A DNA stretch of 64,000 bases from Halomonas korlensis. GTDB taxonomy: Bacteria; Pseudomonadota; Gammaproteobacteria; Pseudomonadales; Halomonadaceae. The translations under genes and the position numbers were made by a program. This document shows, in pieces, positions 26,560 to 35,991 of the stretch. Within the stretch, counting starts at the first letter, position 1. The number at the start of each line of letters is the position of its first letter. The stretch is from NCBI RefSeq assembly GCF_900116705.1, contig NZ_FPBP01000002.1, positions 129,714 to 193,713 on the forward strand, in the 5' to 3' direction. Under the pieces are notes generated by a model that saw only the letters and a program-made list of their open reading frames with translations, did no database searches and was not told the DNA's origin.

Positions 26560-27043
26560 GCGCCGCGTCGTAGTCCGGCTGCTCCTTGATCTCCTCGACC
26601 AACTGACTATGGATCACCCGATCCTGTTCGTCGAGCACCACCACCGCCCGCGCGCACAGGCCCGACATCGGGCCGCTGCAAAGGGCCACGCCCCAATCCT
26701 TGTGGAAGGCGGGATGGCGAAAGGTCGAGAGCGTCTCGACCTCATCCAGCCCTTCGGCACCACAGAAGCGCTTGGCGGCGAAGGGCAGGTCCGCCGATAC
26801 CACCAGTACCACCGTATTCGCCAAGCGGGACGCCAACTCGTTGAAGCGACGCGTGGACATCGCGCAGGTCGGCGTATCGACGCTCGGGAGGATATTGAGT
26901 ACCTTACGTTTGCCGGCCCAGTTCACCAGTGTGACGTCGGTGAGGTCGGTATTGGTCAGCGTGAGCGGTGGCGCCGCCTGCCCAACAGCGGGGAAACTGC
27001 CCTCGACATCCACGGGCGTGCCGGCACGGGTGACCTGTTGCAT
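26543..27043 (-). CDS. tpx: thiol peroxidase (2-Cys peroxiredoxin Tpx)
   Basis: 166 residues. The peroxidatic Cys is in [19 protein letters not shown] (about residue 60) and the resolving Cys in KRFCGAEG (about 93), the spacing of atypical 2-Cys Tpx. It reduces peroxides using thioredoxin. A Shine-Dalgarno AAGGAAC precedes ATG 27043. The 54 nt upstream, after the DUF1415 gene, are very AT-rich and probably hold its promoter. The 3' end is tandemly duplicated. Confidence 0.92.
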   Translation of the reverse strand: MQQVTRAGTPVDVEGSFPAVGQAAPPLTLTNTDLTDVTLVNWAGKRKVLNILPSVDTPTCAMSTRRFNELASRLANTVVLVVSADLPFAAKRFCGAEGLDEVETLSTFRHPAFHKDWGVALCSGPMSGLCARAVVVLDEQDRVIHSQLVEEIKEQPDYDAALSALS

Positions 27044-27097
27044 GCGAGTTCCTTATCAAATAATTGACTAATTGAATTGTTGAAATGCTGGCCTGGC

Positions 27098-27658
27098 TCA
27101 GGCCTCGTCGGCATTCTGCGCTTGCAGATCCGCCAGACGGCGCGACAGCTGAGCGTGCCCGACTCGGCGCATCTCGGCAATATTACGCTCGGGAATCGCC
27201 TCGGCATCGGCATGGTGGGCCACTGCCTGCTCCACGCTCGCCTCGCGCAACAGGTGCAGCATCGGCCAGGGCGAACGATTGGTGAAATTGGCAGGATCCT
27301 CGGGCTCGGCGTCCTCGAAACAATAATCGGGATGAAAGCTTGCCAGCTGATACACCCCCTCGTAGCCCTGCTCGACCATCAACGCCTCGGCAATGGCCAG
27401 CAGATCGAGGTAGTCGTCGAAATCCTCCACGCCGCTCGTGAGCACCAACAGGGTGGTCTCGATGCCCGGCTCGTCGTCGAGCCGTTGGCACTCCTGTATC
27501 AACCGAAGCAACACGGCCTCCCAGTCGCCGGCCGGGGCCTCGACGTAGCGGATCGTGTCCCGCGCCACTTCACGGCCGGCGAAGGGGCAGATGTCGTGAG
27601 CGACCACGAAGGTCTCGATCCAGGCACGGGTCGACGCGAGGGGGGCGGAGGTAGTCAT
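27098..27658 (-). CDS. DUF1415 family protein
   Basis: 186 residues, ATG 27658 (MTTSAPLASTRAWIETFVV). The family segments VAHDICPFAG, GVYQLASFHPDYCFEDAEPEDPANFTNRSPWPMLHLLRE and ERNIAEMRR are all present. Function unknown. The conserved Cys/His residues (ICPFA, FHPDYCF) could bind metal. The Shine-Dalgarno is weak. The gene reads leftward toward tpx and is divergent from the aldo/keto reductase (145 nt). Confidence 0.75.
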   Translation of the reverse strand: MTTSAPLASTRAWIETFVVAHDICPFAGREVARDTIRYVEAPAGDWEAVLLRLIQECQRLDDEPGIETTLLVLTSGVEDFDDYLDLLAIAEALMVEQGYEGVYQLASFHPDYCFEDAEPEDPANFTNRSPWPMLHLLREASVEQAVAHHADAEAIPERNIAEMRRVGHAQLSRRLADLQAQNADEA

Positions 27659-27803
27659 GGTCAGGCTCGGCAGGCAAGGGAAGATGCCATATGGTCCGCC
27701 GGCTGCGCGCCGATTGCAAAGCCGCCTCTGGTGTCCCAGCCTGAAGGCCTGCCTTTCATCCAACAGATCGTCCATCGACAGACCGTCACTCAGGAGACGC
27801 CTC

Positions 27804-28706
27804 ATGACGTCACGTTCCCCGCACGTCAGCCTTGCGGCCACCGCCCACGAACCCTCCATCGAACTGCCCGCCATCGGCCAGGGCACCTGGTACATGGGCG
27901 AGGGGCTAGCGCCGCGCCGCGATGAGGTGCGCGCGCTGCAACAGGGTCTCGAGCTTGGCCTGACGCTAATCGACACCGCCGAGATGTACGGCGACGGCGG
28001 CGCTGAGGAGGTCGTGGGCGAGGCAATTGCCGGCCGCCGCGACGAGGCCTTCGTGGTGTCCAAGGTCTATCCCTGGAACGCCGGGCGCGACAGTGCCATC
28101 GCCGCCTGTGAGCGCAGCCTCTCGCGGCTCAAAACCGACCATCTGGATCTCTACCTGCTGCACTGGCCCGGCGATATCCCTCTAGAGGAAACGCTGGACG
28201 CCTTCGAGCGGCTGCGCGAGAGCGGCAAGATCCGCCGCTTCGGCGTCTCCAACTTCGATGTCGATGAGATGGAAACCCTCGAGGCTACTCCTGGCGGCGA
28301 CCAGTGCGCGGTCAATCAGGTGCTCTATCACCTGGGCTCGCGAGGCATCGAACACTCTTTGCTGCCCTGGCAGCGTGAGCGCGCCATGCCCACCATGGCC
28401 TATTGCCCGCTGGCCCAGGCTGGCGCCCTGCGCCGCGAACTGCTCACCCACCCCACGGTGCGCGGAGTCGCCAATGACCTGGGCATTACTCCCCCTCAGC
28501 TCTTGCTGGCCTGGGCGATTCGGCCGATCGATGACCGGCATGGCGACGCCCGTCGTGACGTGATCGCCATCCCCAAGGCGGTGCAGAGCGCGCACGTGAC
28601 ACAGAATGCCGAAGCGCTCGGCATCAAACTCGATGATGACGCCCTGAAGCGTCTCGACGCGGCCTTTCCCGCACCCACCCGCAAGACCTCACTGGATATC
28701 ATCTAA
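27804..28706 (+). CDS. aldo/keto reductase
   Basis: 300 residues. The TIM-barrel AKR tetrad is readable: Asp in [12 protein letters not shown] with Tyr four residues on, Lys in [10 protein letters not shown], and His in LYLLHWPG. The C-terminal NADPH site is [17 protein letters not shown]. It reduces aldehydes or ketones with NADPH; the physiological substrate is unknown. ATG 27804 is preceded by CAGGAGA. The 3' end overlaps the convergent endonuclease V gene by 18 nt. Confidence 0.88.
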   Translation: MTSRSPHVSLAATAHEPSIELPAIGQGTWYMGEGLAPRRDEVRALQQGLELGLTLIDTAEMYGDGGAEEVVGEAIAGRRDEAFVVSKVYPWNAGRDSAIAACERSLSRLKTDHLDLYLLHWPGDIPLEETLDAFERLRESGKIRRFGVSNFDVDEMETLEATPGGDQCAVNQVLYHLGSRGIEHSLLPWQRERAMPTMAYCPLAQAGALRRELLTHPTVRGVANDLGITPPQLLLAWAIRPIDDRHGDARRDVIAIPKAVQSAHVTQNAEALGIKLDDDALKRLDAAFPAPTRKTSLDII

Positions 28707-29399
28707 CCCCAGCGATGATGTCTCCGGCATCGTGCCGCGCCGGGAGGCCAGCCGATCGGCCAACCTAGTCGGCTCCGGCAACTTGGTCCGCCCGAGGCAA
28801 GCCACCACCCAGCCCAGCGCCGTGTCGAGACACAGCCGGTGGCCCGGCGAAATGAACAAGGGTTTGACGCCGACCCGCGAGCGCAGCACCGCCCCGATGG
28901 TCTCGCCGCGATCGAGCAAGGGCGTCCAGTCGCCGCGCGCTTCGCCCAGTTCGCCGTAACGGCCGCAGAGGCGCGATTTCGCCACGCCGATCGTCGGTAG
29001 GTCGAGCCACAGCCCGAGGTGTGCCGCGACTCCCAGGCGACGCGGATGGGCGATACCATGGCCATCGACCATCACCAGTTCGGGGCGGACGGCGAGCCTG
29101 TCGAAGGCGGCCAGTGCTGCAGGTATCTCGCGAAACGACAGCAGCCCCGGCACGTAGGGCATGCGGGTCGGCTCGCGATGGACCACCTGCTCGACCAGCG
29201 TCAGCTCTGGCCAGGTCAGCACGACCACGGCCGCGCGGGTGATGTCCCCGCCCTCCTCGAAGCCGATATCCACCCCGGCGATCCGGGCAACCGGATCGAG
29301 ACGATCTTCGCGTTCGAGCCTGACGGCGAGTTGTTTCTGGAGGGCAATGGCCTCCGCCGGTGCAAGATTCCATTCGTGCAAGGGGGTAATCGACATCAT
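28689..29399 (-). CDS. nfi: endonuclease V
   Basis: About 236 residues ([10 protein letters not shown]; the second ATG at 29396 is equally likely, with AGGGAG 5 nt before it). Family motifs: [10 protein letters not shown] with the first catalytic Asp, [14 protein letters not shown] with the active-site Tyr wedge and Glu, [22 protein letters not shown] with the second Asp, and [11 protein letters not shown]. It nicks DNA one nucleotide 3' of deaminated bases such as hypoxanthine. It starts divergently from sbcD and ends convergently with the aldo/keto reductase. Confidence 0.9.
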   Translation of the reverse strand: MMSITPLHEWNLAPAEAIALQKQLAVRLEREDRLDPVARIAGVDIGFEEGGDITRAAVVVLTWPELTLVEQVVHREPTRMPYVPGLLSFREIPAALAAFDRLAVRPELVMVDGHGIAHPRRLGVAAHLGLWLDLPTIGVAKSRLCGRYGELGEARGDWTPLLDRGETIGAVLRSRVGVKPLFISPGHRLCLDTALGWVVACLGRTKLPEPTRLADRLASRRGTMPETSSLGLDDIQ

Positions 29400-29469
29400 G
29401 GCTCCCTGATTCGTCGGCATCGCTCGGGTTAGACTACGATTTTTCGCGTGACGGTACACCGGGGAACTA

Positions 29470-30786
29470 ATGCTGAGATTGATCCACACCGCCGACTGGC
29501 ACCTGGGCCAGAGTTTCCACGGCCAGGAACGTCACACCGAACACCGCGCCTTTCTCGCCTGGCTGCTCGACACCCTGGAGCAGCGCCGGGCCGATGCGCT
29601 GCTGGTGGCCGGCGACGTCTTCGACGTGGTCAATCCCTCGCTGCAAGCGCAGGCGCTGCTCTACGACTTCATCGTCAGCGCCCATGAGCGCCTGCCCCGG
29701 CTCGATATCGTGATGATCGCCGGCAACCACGACAGCGGCAACCGCATCGAGCTTCCGGCACCGCTGATGCGCCGCCTGCGCACCCACGCCCTGGGCCGGG
29801 TAAGCTGGCTGGACGATGGCCGGCTCGACGCCGAGCGTCTGCTGGTGCCGCTCACCGCCAGTGACGGCGAGACCCGCGCCTGGTGTCTCGCGCTGCCCTT
29901 CCTGCGACCCGCCGAGGTCACCGGCAACGCCGTCGCGGCCCCCTTCGGAGAGGCAGGTAGCGACTACGTTAATGGCATCAGCCGCGTCCATGAGCAGCTC
30001 ATCGACGCTGCCCGCGCCCGGCGCCGGCCCGGCCAGGCGCTGGTGGCCATGAGCCACGCCCATCTGCACGGCGCCACCGTCTCCGAGGCCAGCGAGCGCC
30101 CCATTGTGATCGGCGGCGAGGAATCGATCTCTGCCGCCCTCTTCCCGTCCGAGATCGCCTACGTGGCGATGGGTCATCTGCATCGTGCCCAGCAGGTCGG
30201 CGAGGCGCGCATTCGCTACAGCGGCAGCCCCTTGCCGCTGGACTTCAGCGAGGTGGCCTATCCCCATCAGGTGCTGGACGTCACGCTCGATGGCGACGTG
30301 CTGGCCACGGTGGACACGATCCCCGTGCCGCGTCCGGTGGCCATGCACCGCATCGGCCCCGCTTCGCTGGAAAAGGTGCTTACCGAACTCGAAGCTCTGG
30401 AGAGCGATCCTGAGTTACCCCAAGCTCGGGGGCGGGAGCTTTCAAAAGCTCGGGGGCGGGAGCTTCCAAGAGAGCGTTGGCCGTGGCTTGAGGTCTGTGT
30501 CGCGCTCGAGGCCCCGATCCCCGATCTGCGCGCCCGGGTGGACGCGGCACTCAAGGGCAAGGCGCTGCGCCTGCTACGCCTGGAGCGTCGCCTGCCCCGG
30601 GCCGAGGGCGAGGAAGCCCCAACGCGGGTCGAGCTGGAGACGCTGGGCCCGCGCCGGCTGTTCGAGCTTACCTGGCAGCAGCGCTGGAACGAGCCCGCCG
30701 ACGCGGCGGTGCTGGCTGACTTCGACCGGCTACGCCAGGACGTGCTGGATGACCAAGACACCGACACCGGTGAGGCCCGCCCATGA
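29470..30786 (+). CDS. sbcD: exonuclease subunit SbcD
   Basis: 438 residues. Mre11-type phosphoesterase motifs: [38 protein letters not shown] and [11 protein letters not shown]. With SbcC it forms the ATP-dependent nuclease that cuts hairpins and DNA ends. Start at ATG 29470 with GGGGAA upstream. The C-terminal capping region (about residues 318-334) contains a duplicated 8-codon in-frame insertion, see the repeat at 30422-30465. It overlaps sbcC by 4 nt (ATGA). Confidence 0.93.
   Translation: MLRLIHTADWHLGQSFHGQERHTEHRAFLAWLLDTLEQRRADALLVAGDVFDVVNPSLQAQALLYDFIVSAHERLPRLDIVMIAGNHDSGNRIELPAPLMRRLRTHALGRVSWLDDGRLDAERLLVPLTASDGETRAWCLALPFLRPAEVTGNAVAAPFGEAGSDYVNGISRVHEQLIDAARARRRPGQALVAMSHAHLHGATVSEASERPIVIGGEESISAALFPSEIAYVAMGHLHRAQQVGEARIRYSGSPLPLDFSEVAYPHQVLDVTLDGDVLATVDTIPVPRPVAMHRIGPASLEKVLTELEALESDPELPQARGRELSKARGRELPRERWPWLEVCVALEAPIPDLRARVDAALKGKALRLLRLERRLPRAEGEEAPTRVELETLGPRRLFELTWQQRWNEPADAAVLADFDRLRQDVLDDQDTDTGEARP
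30422..30465. repeat. tandem palindrome-ended 20-mer inserted in frame in sbcD
   Basis: AAGCTCGGGGGCGGGAGCTT occurs at 30422-30441 and again at 30446-30465, a 24-nt period that equals 8 codons. Each copy begins AAGCTC and ends GAGCTT, so it can fold into a short hairpin. The duplicate encodes QARGRELS / KARGRELP in a region where SbcD proteins usually have a short linker. Confidence 0.85.
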
Positions 30787-33700
30787 GGATTCTCGCCCTG
30801 CGCCTGGAGAATCTGGCCTCGCTGCCCGGCCCGCTCGAGCTCGACTTCACCGCCGCGCCGCTGTGCGACGCCGGGCTGTTCGCCATCACCGGCCCCACCG
30901 GTGCCGGCAAGAGTACTCTGCTCGATGCGCTGTGCCTGGCGCTCTACGGCAATACGCCGCGGCTGCGCCAGGCGCCGGCCCGCGACAGTCAGGTCGACGA
31001 CACGCCGGACTCTACGCTGACCACCAGCGACCCGCGCACCCTGCTGCGCCGCGGCACCGCCACGGGCCACGCCGAAGTGGATTTCCTGGGCCGCGATGGG
31101 CGCCGCTACCGTGCTCGCTGGGCCGTGCGCCGCGCTCGCCACAAGGCCAACGGCCGCCTGCAGGCCGCGGAGCAATCGCTGCGCGACCTTGACGATGACC
31201 GCCTGCTGACCACTCAGAAACGCGAGTTCGATCGCCTGCTGACAAAGCGCCTGGGACTCACCTTCGACCAGTTCACCCGCGCCGTCCTGCTGGCCCAGAG
31301 TGAGTTCGCCGCCTTCCTGCAGGCCGACGACAACGAGCGCAGCGACCTGCTGGAGCGCCTCACCGGCACCGCCGAATACTCGCAGATTTCCATGGCCGCC
31401 TACCGCCGTGCCAGCGAGGCCAGGAAAACGGTCGACAGGCTCGAGGGCCGACTTGCCGACGACCTGCCCGCCGAGCCCGAGGTCCGCGTCGAACTGGAAC
31501 GCACCGCCGAGGCTGCCGAGCGTGACCTCAAGGCCGTCCAGCAACAGGCCACGCGACTGGAAACGCAGCAGCGCTGGCACGACACCAACGCAAAGCTTCG
31601 GCGCAACCATGCCGAGGGGTGTCGACAGCAGCGGGAAGCAGAGATGCGTTGGCAGGCCCTGGCGCCCGACCGCGCCGACCGCGAGTGGCGTCGCCTGTTC
31701 GCCCCCCAGCGACACCGCCTGACCCGCCAGGCCGAACTACCCGGCGAGCTCGCCAACCTCGAGACTACCCACGGCCAGACGCAAGAAGCGCTGAAGGCCG
31801 CCGAAGGCCAGCACCGGCTAGCCCATCAGAATCATTCGCGAGCCGAGCAGACGCTGATCGAGGCCGAGACGGCCCGTCGCCAGGCCGAGCCCGCCCTGCG
31901 CGAGGCACGGAACGAAGCCCAGGTGCTCGCCACCCTGGAAAAGCAGTTGGCGGAGCGCGAGACCACGCAGCAAGAATGCCGGCAGCAGGCGAGTCAACTC
32001 GCCAGAGAGCGCCGCCAAGTCGACGACGAACAGCAACGGTATAGCAAGCAGCGCGAGGCGTGGTACATCACCCTCCGCCGGCTGATGGGCGATCACGAAC
32101 GGCTGGACGACGCCCGCCAGGCGGCGCAGTTCCAGCATGATCGGGCTGCCCGGCATAGCCTAGCGCTGAGTGAGCTGAAGAACCGCTGGCGGGAAGTCTG
32201 CCGCGTTGAGGAGACCCACCGGACGCTGGCCAAGCGCCTGAAGAATGACGAACGACGCAAGGCGCAGCTATACGAGCAGGGCAAAGCCGTCCGGCAGCGA
32301 TTGGACGACCGGGAGCGCCATTATCGCTGCGTGCATGACGTCATCCAACGCCAGCGCGCCGTGCGCAGCGAGAGCGTGGCAACGCTGCGGGAAGGCCTGA
32401 TAGACGGCGAGACCTGCCCCGTGTGCGGCGGCCTCGACCATCCCTGGCGCCACCGACCGCCGGCCACCCCCGAGGCCACCCAGCTCGCTGCCCAACAGGC
32501 CGAGGAGACGCGCCAACTGGCCGAGGCGGAGAGCGAGCGGGACCAGGCCCAGCGCCAACGCGACGAACTACTGGGCGACTATCGCGCCGTCGAGGCAGCC
32601 TTGAAACAGCACCACCGCGACCTGCAGAACGTCGAGGGGCAACTGGCCGCAGCTCGCCAGTCGCTGGCCGACCATCCACTCCATGCCGAATTCGCCCCCA
32701 TCGATGCCGCAGAACGCGACGCCTGGCTGACGACTCAACAGCGAGAGAGCGACACGGCGCGCCAGCATTCCCAAAGCATGCTGGACGAACTGGCCAGGGC
32801 CGAGGCGGAACTGGCCCCGCTGGAAAAGGCGCTGCAGGACGGCAGGCTGGCGCTCACTCGGCTCGAGACCCGGCGCGACGAGCTCGACAAGGCGCTCGCC
32901 GGTCTCGATGAGCGGCTTCCGCTCCTGCGCGAGCAGCGTGGCGAACGCGCCCGCGGGCTCGCCGCCCTGCTCGGTGAGCACGCCTCGCCGGACGCCTGGC
33001 AGCGCCATCTCGACGTTCGTCAGGCCAACGCCCGCCAGGCCTGCGACGCGGCATTGGCCGGGTTCCATGAGTCCCAGAAGGAACAGCAACGACTCGCCCA
33101 GCAAGCGCAGTACGTGAGCGAACGGCTCATCGTACTCGGTAAGGAACGCGCCACTCTGGACCGCGAACTGGCCGACTGGCGACGTGCCCACCCCGAATTG
33201 GATGACGCCACCCTCAAGCGGTTATTGGCCCAGCCCGAGAACGAGGCCCGACGCCAGGAGCAGGCGGTGAGTGAGGCCGAGCGGGTACGCCAGCAGGCCG
33301 ACGCCACCCTCGCCGAGCGCTGCCAGGCGCTGCTCGCGCACCGTCGGGGCCAGGAACTGGTCGAGGACGAGGTGAGTGACGAAACGCTGCTGGGCGATGC
33401 CGTGGAGAGCGAGATCCAGCGGCGCCGAGACGCCTTGGTAAGCGAACGCGAGGCGCTCACACCGCAGCTCGACGCGGCCCAGCGACACCGTGACGAGGCG
33501 CTGCATGCCCTGCACGACGACGACCGTCGGCGCACGCGCCAGCAGGAGGGCCAGGCCGAGTTGGAAGCCGCCCGCACCGAGCACCGCCGCTGGGGCCAGA
33601 TCAGCGAGCTGATCGGCTCCGCCGACGGCAAGACGTTCCGGCGCATCGCCCAAGCCTATAATCTGGAACAACTGCTGGAACACGCCAATGCCCATCTCGC

Positions 33701-34088
33701 CGGCCTCAGCCGTCGCTACCGGTTGGCGCGCGGCGGCAGCCCCCTGGGGCTGCTGGTGGTGGATCACGACATGGGCGACGAGTGCCGCTCGGTACACTCC
33801 CTCTCCGGCGGCGAGACCTTCCTGGTTTCGCTCGCCCTCGCCTTGGGGCTGGCGTCGATGGCATCGGGCGAACTGGTGATCGAGTCGCTGTTTATCGACG
33901 AGGGCTTCGGCAGCCTCGACCCCCAGTCGCTGGCGCTGGCCATGGAAGCTCTGGACGGCCTGCAGGCCCTTGGTCGTCGCGTGGGGGTAATCTCTCACGT
34001 GCAGGAGATGCACGAGCGCATCCCGGTGCAGATCCAGGTCGAGCCGCTAGGCAACGGGACGAGCCGAGCGAGGTTGGTCAGCGTTTGA
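30783..34088 (+). CDS. sbcC: exonuclease subunit SbcC (Rad50-like ATPase)
   Basis: 1101 residues. Walker A GPTGAGKSTLLDALC (about residues 34-48), two long coiled-coil arms, the zinc hook CPVCG (about 544), the ABC signature SLSGGETFLVSLALALG (about 1010) and Walker B LFIDEGFGSLDPQSL (about 1040). SMC-like ATPase that drives SbcD nuclease activity at DNA ends and palindromes. Translationally coupled to sbcD. The length is close to the E. coli protein (1048). Confidence 0.93.
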   Translation: MRILALRLENLASLPGPLELDFTAAPLCDAGLFAITGPTGAGKSTLLDALCLALYGNTPRLRQAPARDSQVDDTPDSTLTTSDPRTLLRRGTATGHAEVDFLGRDGRRYRARWAVRRARHKANGRLQAAEQSLRDLDDDRLLTTQKREFDRLLTKRLGLTFDQFTRAVLLAQSEFAAFLQADDNERSDLLERLTGTAEYSQISMAAYRRASEARKTVDRLEGRLADDLPAEPEVRVELERTAEAAERDLKAVQQQATRLETQQRWHDTNAKLRRNHAEGCRQQREAEMRWQALAPDRADREWRRLFAPQRHRLTRQAELPGELANLETTHGQTQEALKAAEGQHRLAHQNHSRAEQTLIEAETARRQAEPALREARNEAQVLATLEKQLAERETTQQECRQQASQLARERRQVDDEQQRYSKQREAWYITLRRLMGDHERLDDARQAAQFQHDRAARHSLALSELKNRWREVCRVEETHRTLAKRLKNDERRKAQLYEQGKAVRQRLDDRERHYRCVHDVIQRQRAVRSESVATLREGLIDGETCPVCGGLDHPWRHRPPATPEATQLAAQQAEETRQLAEAESERDQAQRQRDELLGDYRAVEAALKQHHRDLQNVEGQLAAARQSLADHPLHAEFAPIDAAERDAWLTTQQRESDTARQHSQSMLDELARAEAELAPLEKALQDGRLALTRLETRRDELDKALAGLDERLPLLREQRGERARGLAALLGEHASPDAWQRHLDVRQANARQACDAALAGFHESQKEQQRLAQQAQYVSERLIVLGKERATLDRELADWRRAHPELDDATLKRLLAQPENEARRQEQAVSEAERVRQQADATLAERCQALLAHRRGQELVEDEVSDETLLGDAVESEIQRRRDALVSEREALTPQLDAAQRHRDEALHALHDDDRRRTRQQEGQAELEAARTEHRRWGQISELIGSADGKTFRRIAQAYNLEQLLEHANAHLAGLSRRYRLARGGSPLGLLVVDHDMGDECRSVHSLSGGETFLVSLALALGLASMASGELVIESLFIDEGFGSLDPQSLALAMEALDGLQALGRRVGVISHVQEMHERIPVQIQVEPLGNGTSRARLVSV

Positions 34089-34130
34089 GAATCCTGGTCC
34101 TTTCGAGCAACTGGACGCCGAGACCGGCTT

Positions 34131-34311
34131 TCACGCGGCATCTCTCCTGCCCAACGCGAGAGGGTCATTGTCGGATATACTGCGTATCACCCGGCAGGGG
34201 TTGCCGGCAGCGAACACGGCCTCGGGGATATCCCTCGTCACGACGCTCCCAGCACCGATCACGGCGCGCGAGCCAATTCGTACTCCAGGTCAAACCTGCA
34301 CCAATCTAAAC
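34131..34311 (-). pseudogene. remnant of a maltose/galactoside O-acetyltransferase-type gene (left-handed beta-helix)
   Basis: Read on the minus strand, two frames together spell the end of an LbH acetyltransferase: IGAGLT, then [20 protein letters not shown], then [18 protein letters not shown], ending at a TGA (34133-34131). The codon before the first IG is TAG where the family normally has Trp. A small deletion between the LT and PG segments shifts the frame. Nothing of the N-terminal half remains. It lies in the otherwise empty gap between sbcC and trxC and is clearly non-functional. Confidence 0.8.
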
Positions 34312-34351
34312 TTGACGCATAGGGCGTGTCTTTCCCCCTCTCTACCCCTGC

Positions 34352-34789
34352 CTATCCCCGATGCGGCTGTAGCCACTGCCGAAGCTGGGGCCCCGACATC
34401 AGGCCCGCCTGGCGCGCCACTTCCTGGCCGCCCCGGAACACGACCAAGGTGGGAATGCTGCGAATTGCGAAGCGACCGGCCAGCGCCTGTTCGGCTTCGG
34501 TATCCAGCTTGGCGAAACGCAAGCGCGGTTCCAGCGCTTGAGCCGCCTCGGCGAAGATCGGCGCCATCGCCTTACAGGGCCCGCACCAACTCGCCCAGAA
34601 ATCCACCACCACCGGCAGGGTGCTGCGCTCCACCAAGGCCGGGTAGTTGGCCGCGGTCAGTGCCAGCGGCTCACCGGTGAACAGGGGTTTACGGCACTTG
34701 CCGCAACGTGGCATGTCGTCCAGCCGCGCTTGACTGACGCGATTGATCGTCAGGCAGTGTGGGCAGCCGAGGGTATAGGTATCGCTCAT
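34352..34789 (-). CDS. trxC: thioredoxin 2
   Basis: 145 residues. The N-terminal zinc ribbon (CPHC at about 9-12, CGKC at about 29-32) distinguishes TrxC from TrxA. The C-terminal thioredoxin domain has VVDFWASWCGPCKAMAPIF and the cis-Pro loop RSIPTLVVFRGG. Cytoplasmic disulfide reductase, often oxidative-stress inducible. Shine-Dalgarno CGGAAG precedes ATG 34789. Monocistronic. Confidence 0.93.
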   Translation of the reverse strand: MSDTYTLGCPHCLTINRVSQARLDDMPRCGKCRKPLFTGEPLALTAANYPALVERSTLPVVVDFWASWCGPCKAMAPIFAEAAQALEPRLRFAKLDTEAEQALAGRFAIRSIPTLVVFRGGQEVARQAGLMSGPQLRQWLQPHRG

Positions 34790-34920
34790 GATCGCTTCCG
34801 CAGACCTCTTGAAAGTCAGGGAACCTCGTGGCCATGGCAGCCTTTATCGTGAAACACGCTGTCACGCCATCGAGGCCGCCGGAACGTTCTGTGCAAAGCA
34901 GGCAGTTTTCTCAACGCTGT

Positions 34921-35751
34921 TTATAAACCAAAGGTTTCCTTTACCTTCGCTTCGAACGACTTGTCATCCATGCGCTTGCGCATTGGCACGAACTGCTCTG
35001 CCTCCTTGCCAACCTCAACAGCAATATCACTATCGTCATTCTCGATGATATTCTTCACGGCCTGCGCTATCGGCAGAGGGTCAGGCCCCTCATTGATGGC
35101 CTTGGCAACAATCGGCATAAAATGAGACACCAATTCCTTGTAGGGGGAGCTTTCACCGGTTGTCGTGCTGTTGGCAACAAGCCCTTTTTTCACAAAGTTG
35201 GTCCCAAACAAGCCGGCAAGAACTGAGTGCACCCTTATGCCGAAAGGAGCAACCTCAAACCTCAAGGAATCGGTAATACCCTCGACAGCATATTTGCTGG
35301 CATTGTAATGCGACAGCAAGGGAAGCCCCATCTTCCCCAGGAAGGAAGAAATATTGATAACAACGCCACTTCCCGCCTCACGCATGTGCGGAAGAACTTC
35401 TCTGGTCATCTTTATAAGGCCAAAGACATTCACATCGAACTGCTTGAATATCTCCTCATCGGTTCCTTCTTCCAATGTCGCAAGAAGTCCGAAGCCCGCA
35501 TTATTCACCAAGACATCAATCTTTCCTTCCTTTGTCATGATGTGCTGAACGGCCTTCCGGATAGAGGCGGTGTCCTGTACATCAAGAGCTACTGTATTAA
35601 GGCTGAGGCCGTGCTTTTCAGCCTCATCAATCAGCTCCTGACGACCATTCCTGACGCCGGCATATACGGTATACCCATGTTCCGCCAGTAGCAGCGCTGT
35701 AGCCTTTCCCATGCCGGATGTAGCGCCAGTGATCAAGACGGTCTTATTCAC
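34921..35751 (-). CDS. short-chain dehydrogenase/reductase
   Basis: 276 residues from a GTG at 35751, preceded by AAGGA 8 nt upstream (VNKTVLITGATSGMGKATALLLAEHG). Rossmann glycine motif TGATSGMG, NNAG in VLVNNAGFGLL, catalytic Ser in INISSFLGKMG and the Tyr-x3-Lys pair in HYNASKYAVEG. NAD(P)-dependent oxidoreductase of unknown substrate. Base composition is clearly lower in GC than sbcC or trxC, and codon choice is more AT-rich, which points to recent acquisition. It marks the left edge of the accessory island. Confidence 0.85.
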   Translation of the reverse strand: MNKTVLITGATSGMGKATALLLAEHGYTVYAGVRNGRQELIDEAEKHGLSLNTVALDVQDTASIRKAVQHIMTKEGKIDVLVNNAGFGLLATLEEGTDEEIFKQFDVNVFGLIKMTREVLPHMREAGSGVVINISSFLGKMGLPLLSHYNASKYAVEGITDSLRFEVAPFGIRVHSVLAGLFGTNFVKKGLVANSTTTGESSPYKELVSHFMPIVAKAINEGPDPLPIAQAVKNIIENDDSDIAVEVGKEAEQFVPMRKRMDDKSFEAKVKETFGL

Positions 35752-35991
35752 GATAGAATCCTTGTATAGCCAAGAAGGGACGGTTTCCTGCTGTCCTGAA
35801 CAACGCAGAATGGAACCAACATAGCAGAAAGAGAGCAGTCTCCGGTCACCGATCTGTAACCGACCGGGCCTCATTTACGGCTTTCAGCCTCCATGATGAG
35901 GCTTATCAGGTTGTTCGTTCCAATTGGGCCACTTCAATTCTCGAGCCTCTTCTCCAAGACTTTTTCATATCGGCTCACGAGAACCGGGACC

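Noticed and set aside
30267..31715. Long minus-strand frame across the sbcD/sbcC junction
   Set aside because: Overlaps two certain genes and ends in a Ser/Arg-rich antisense translation.
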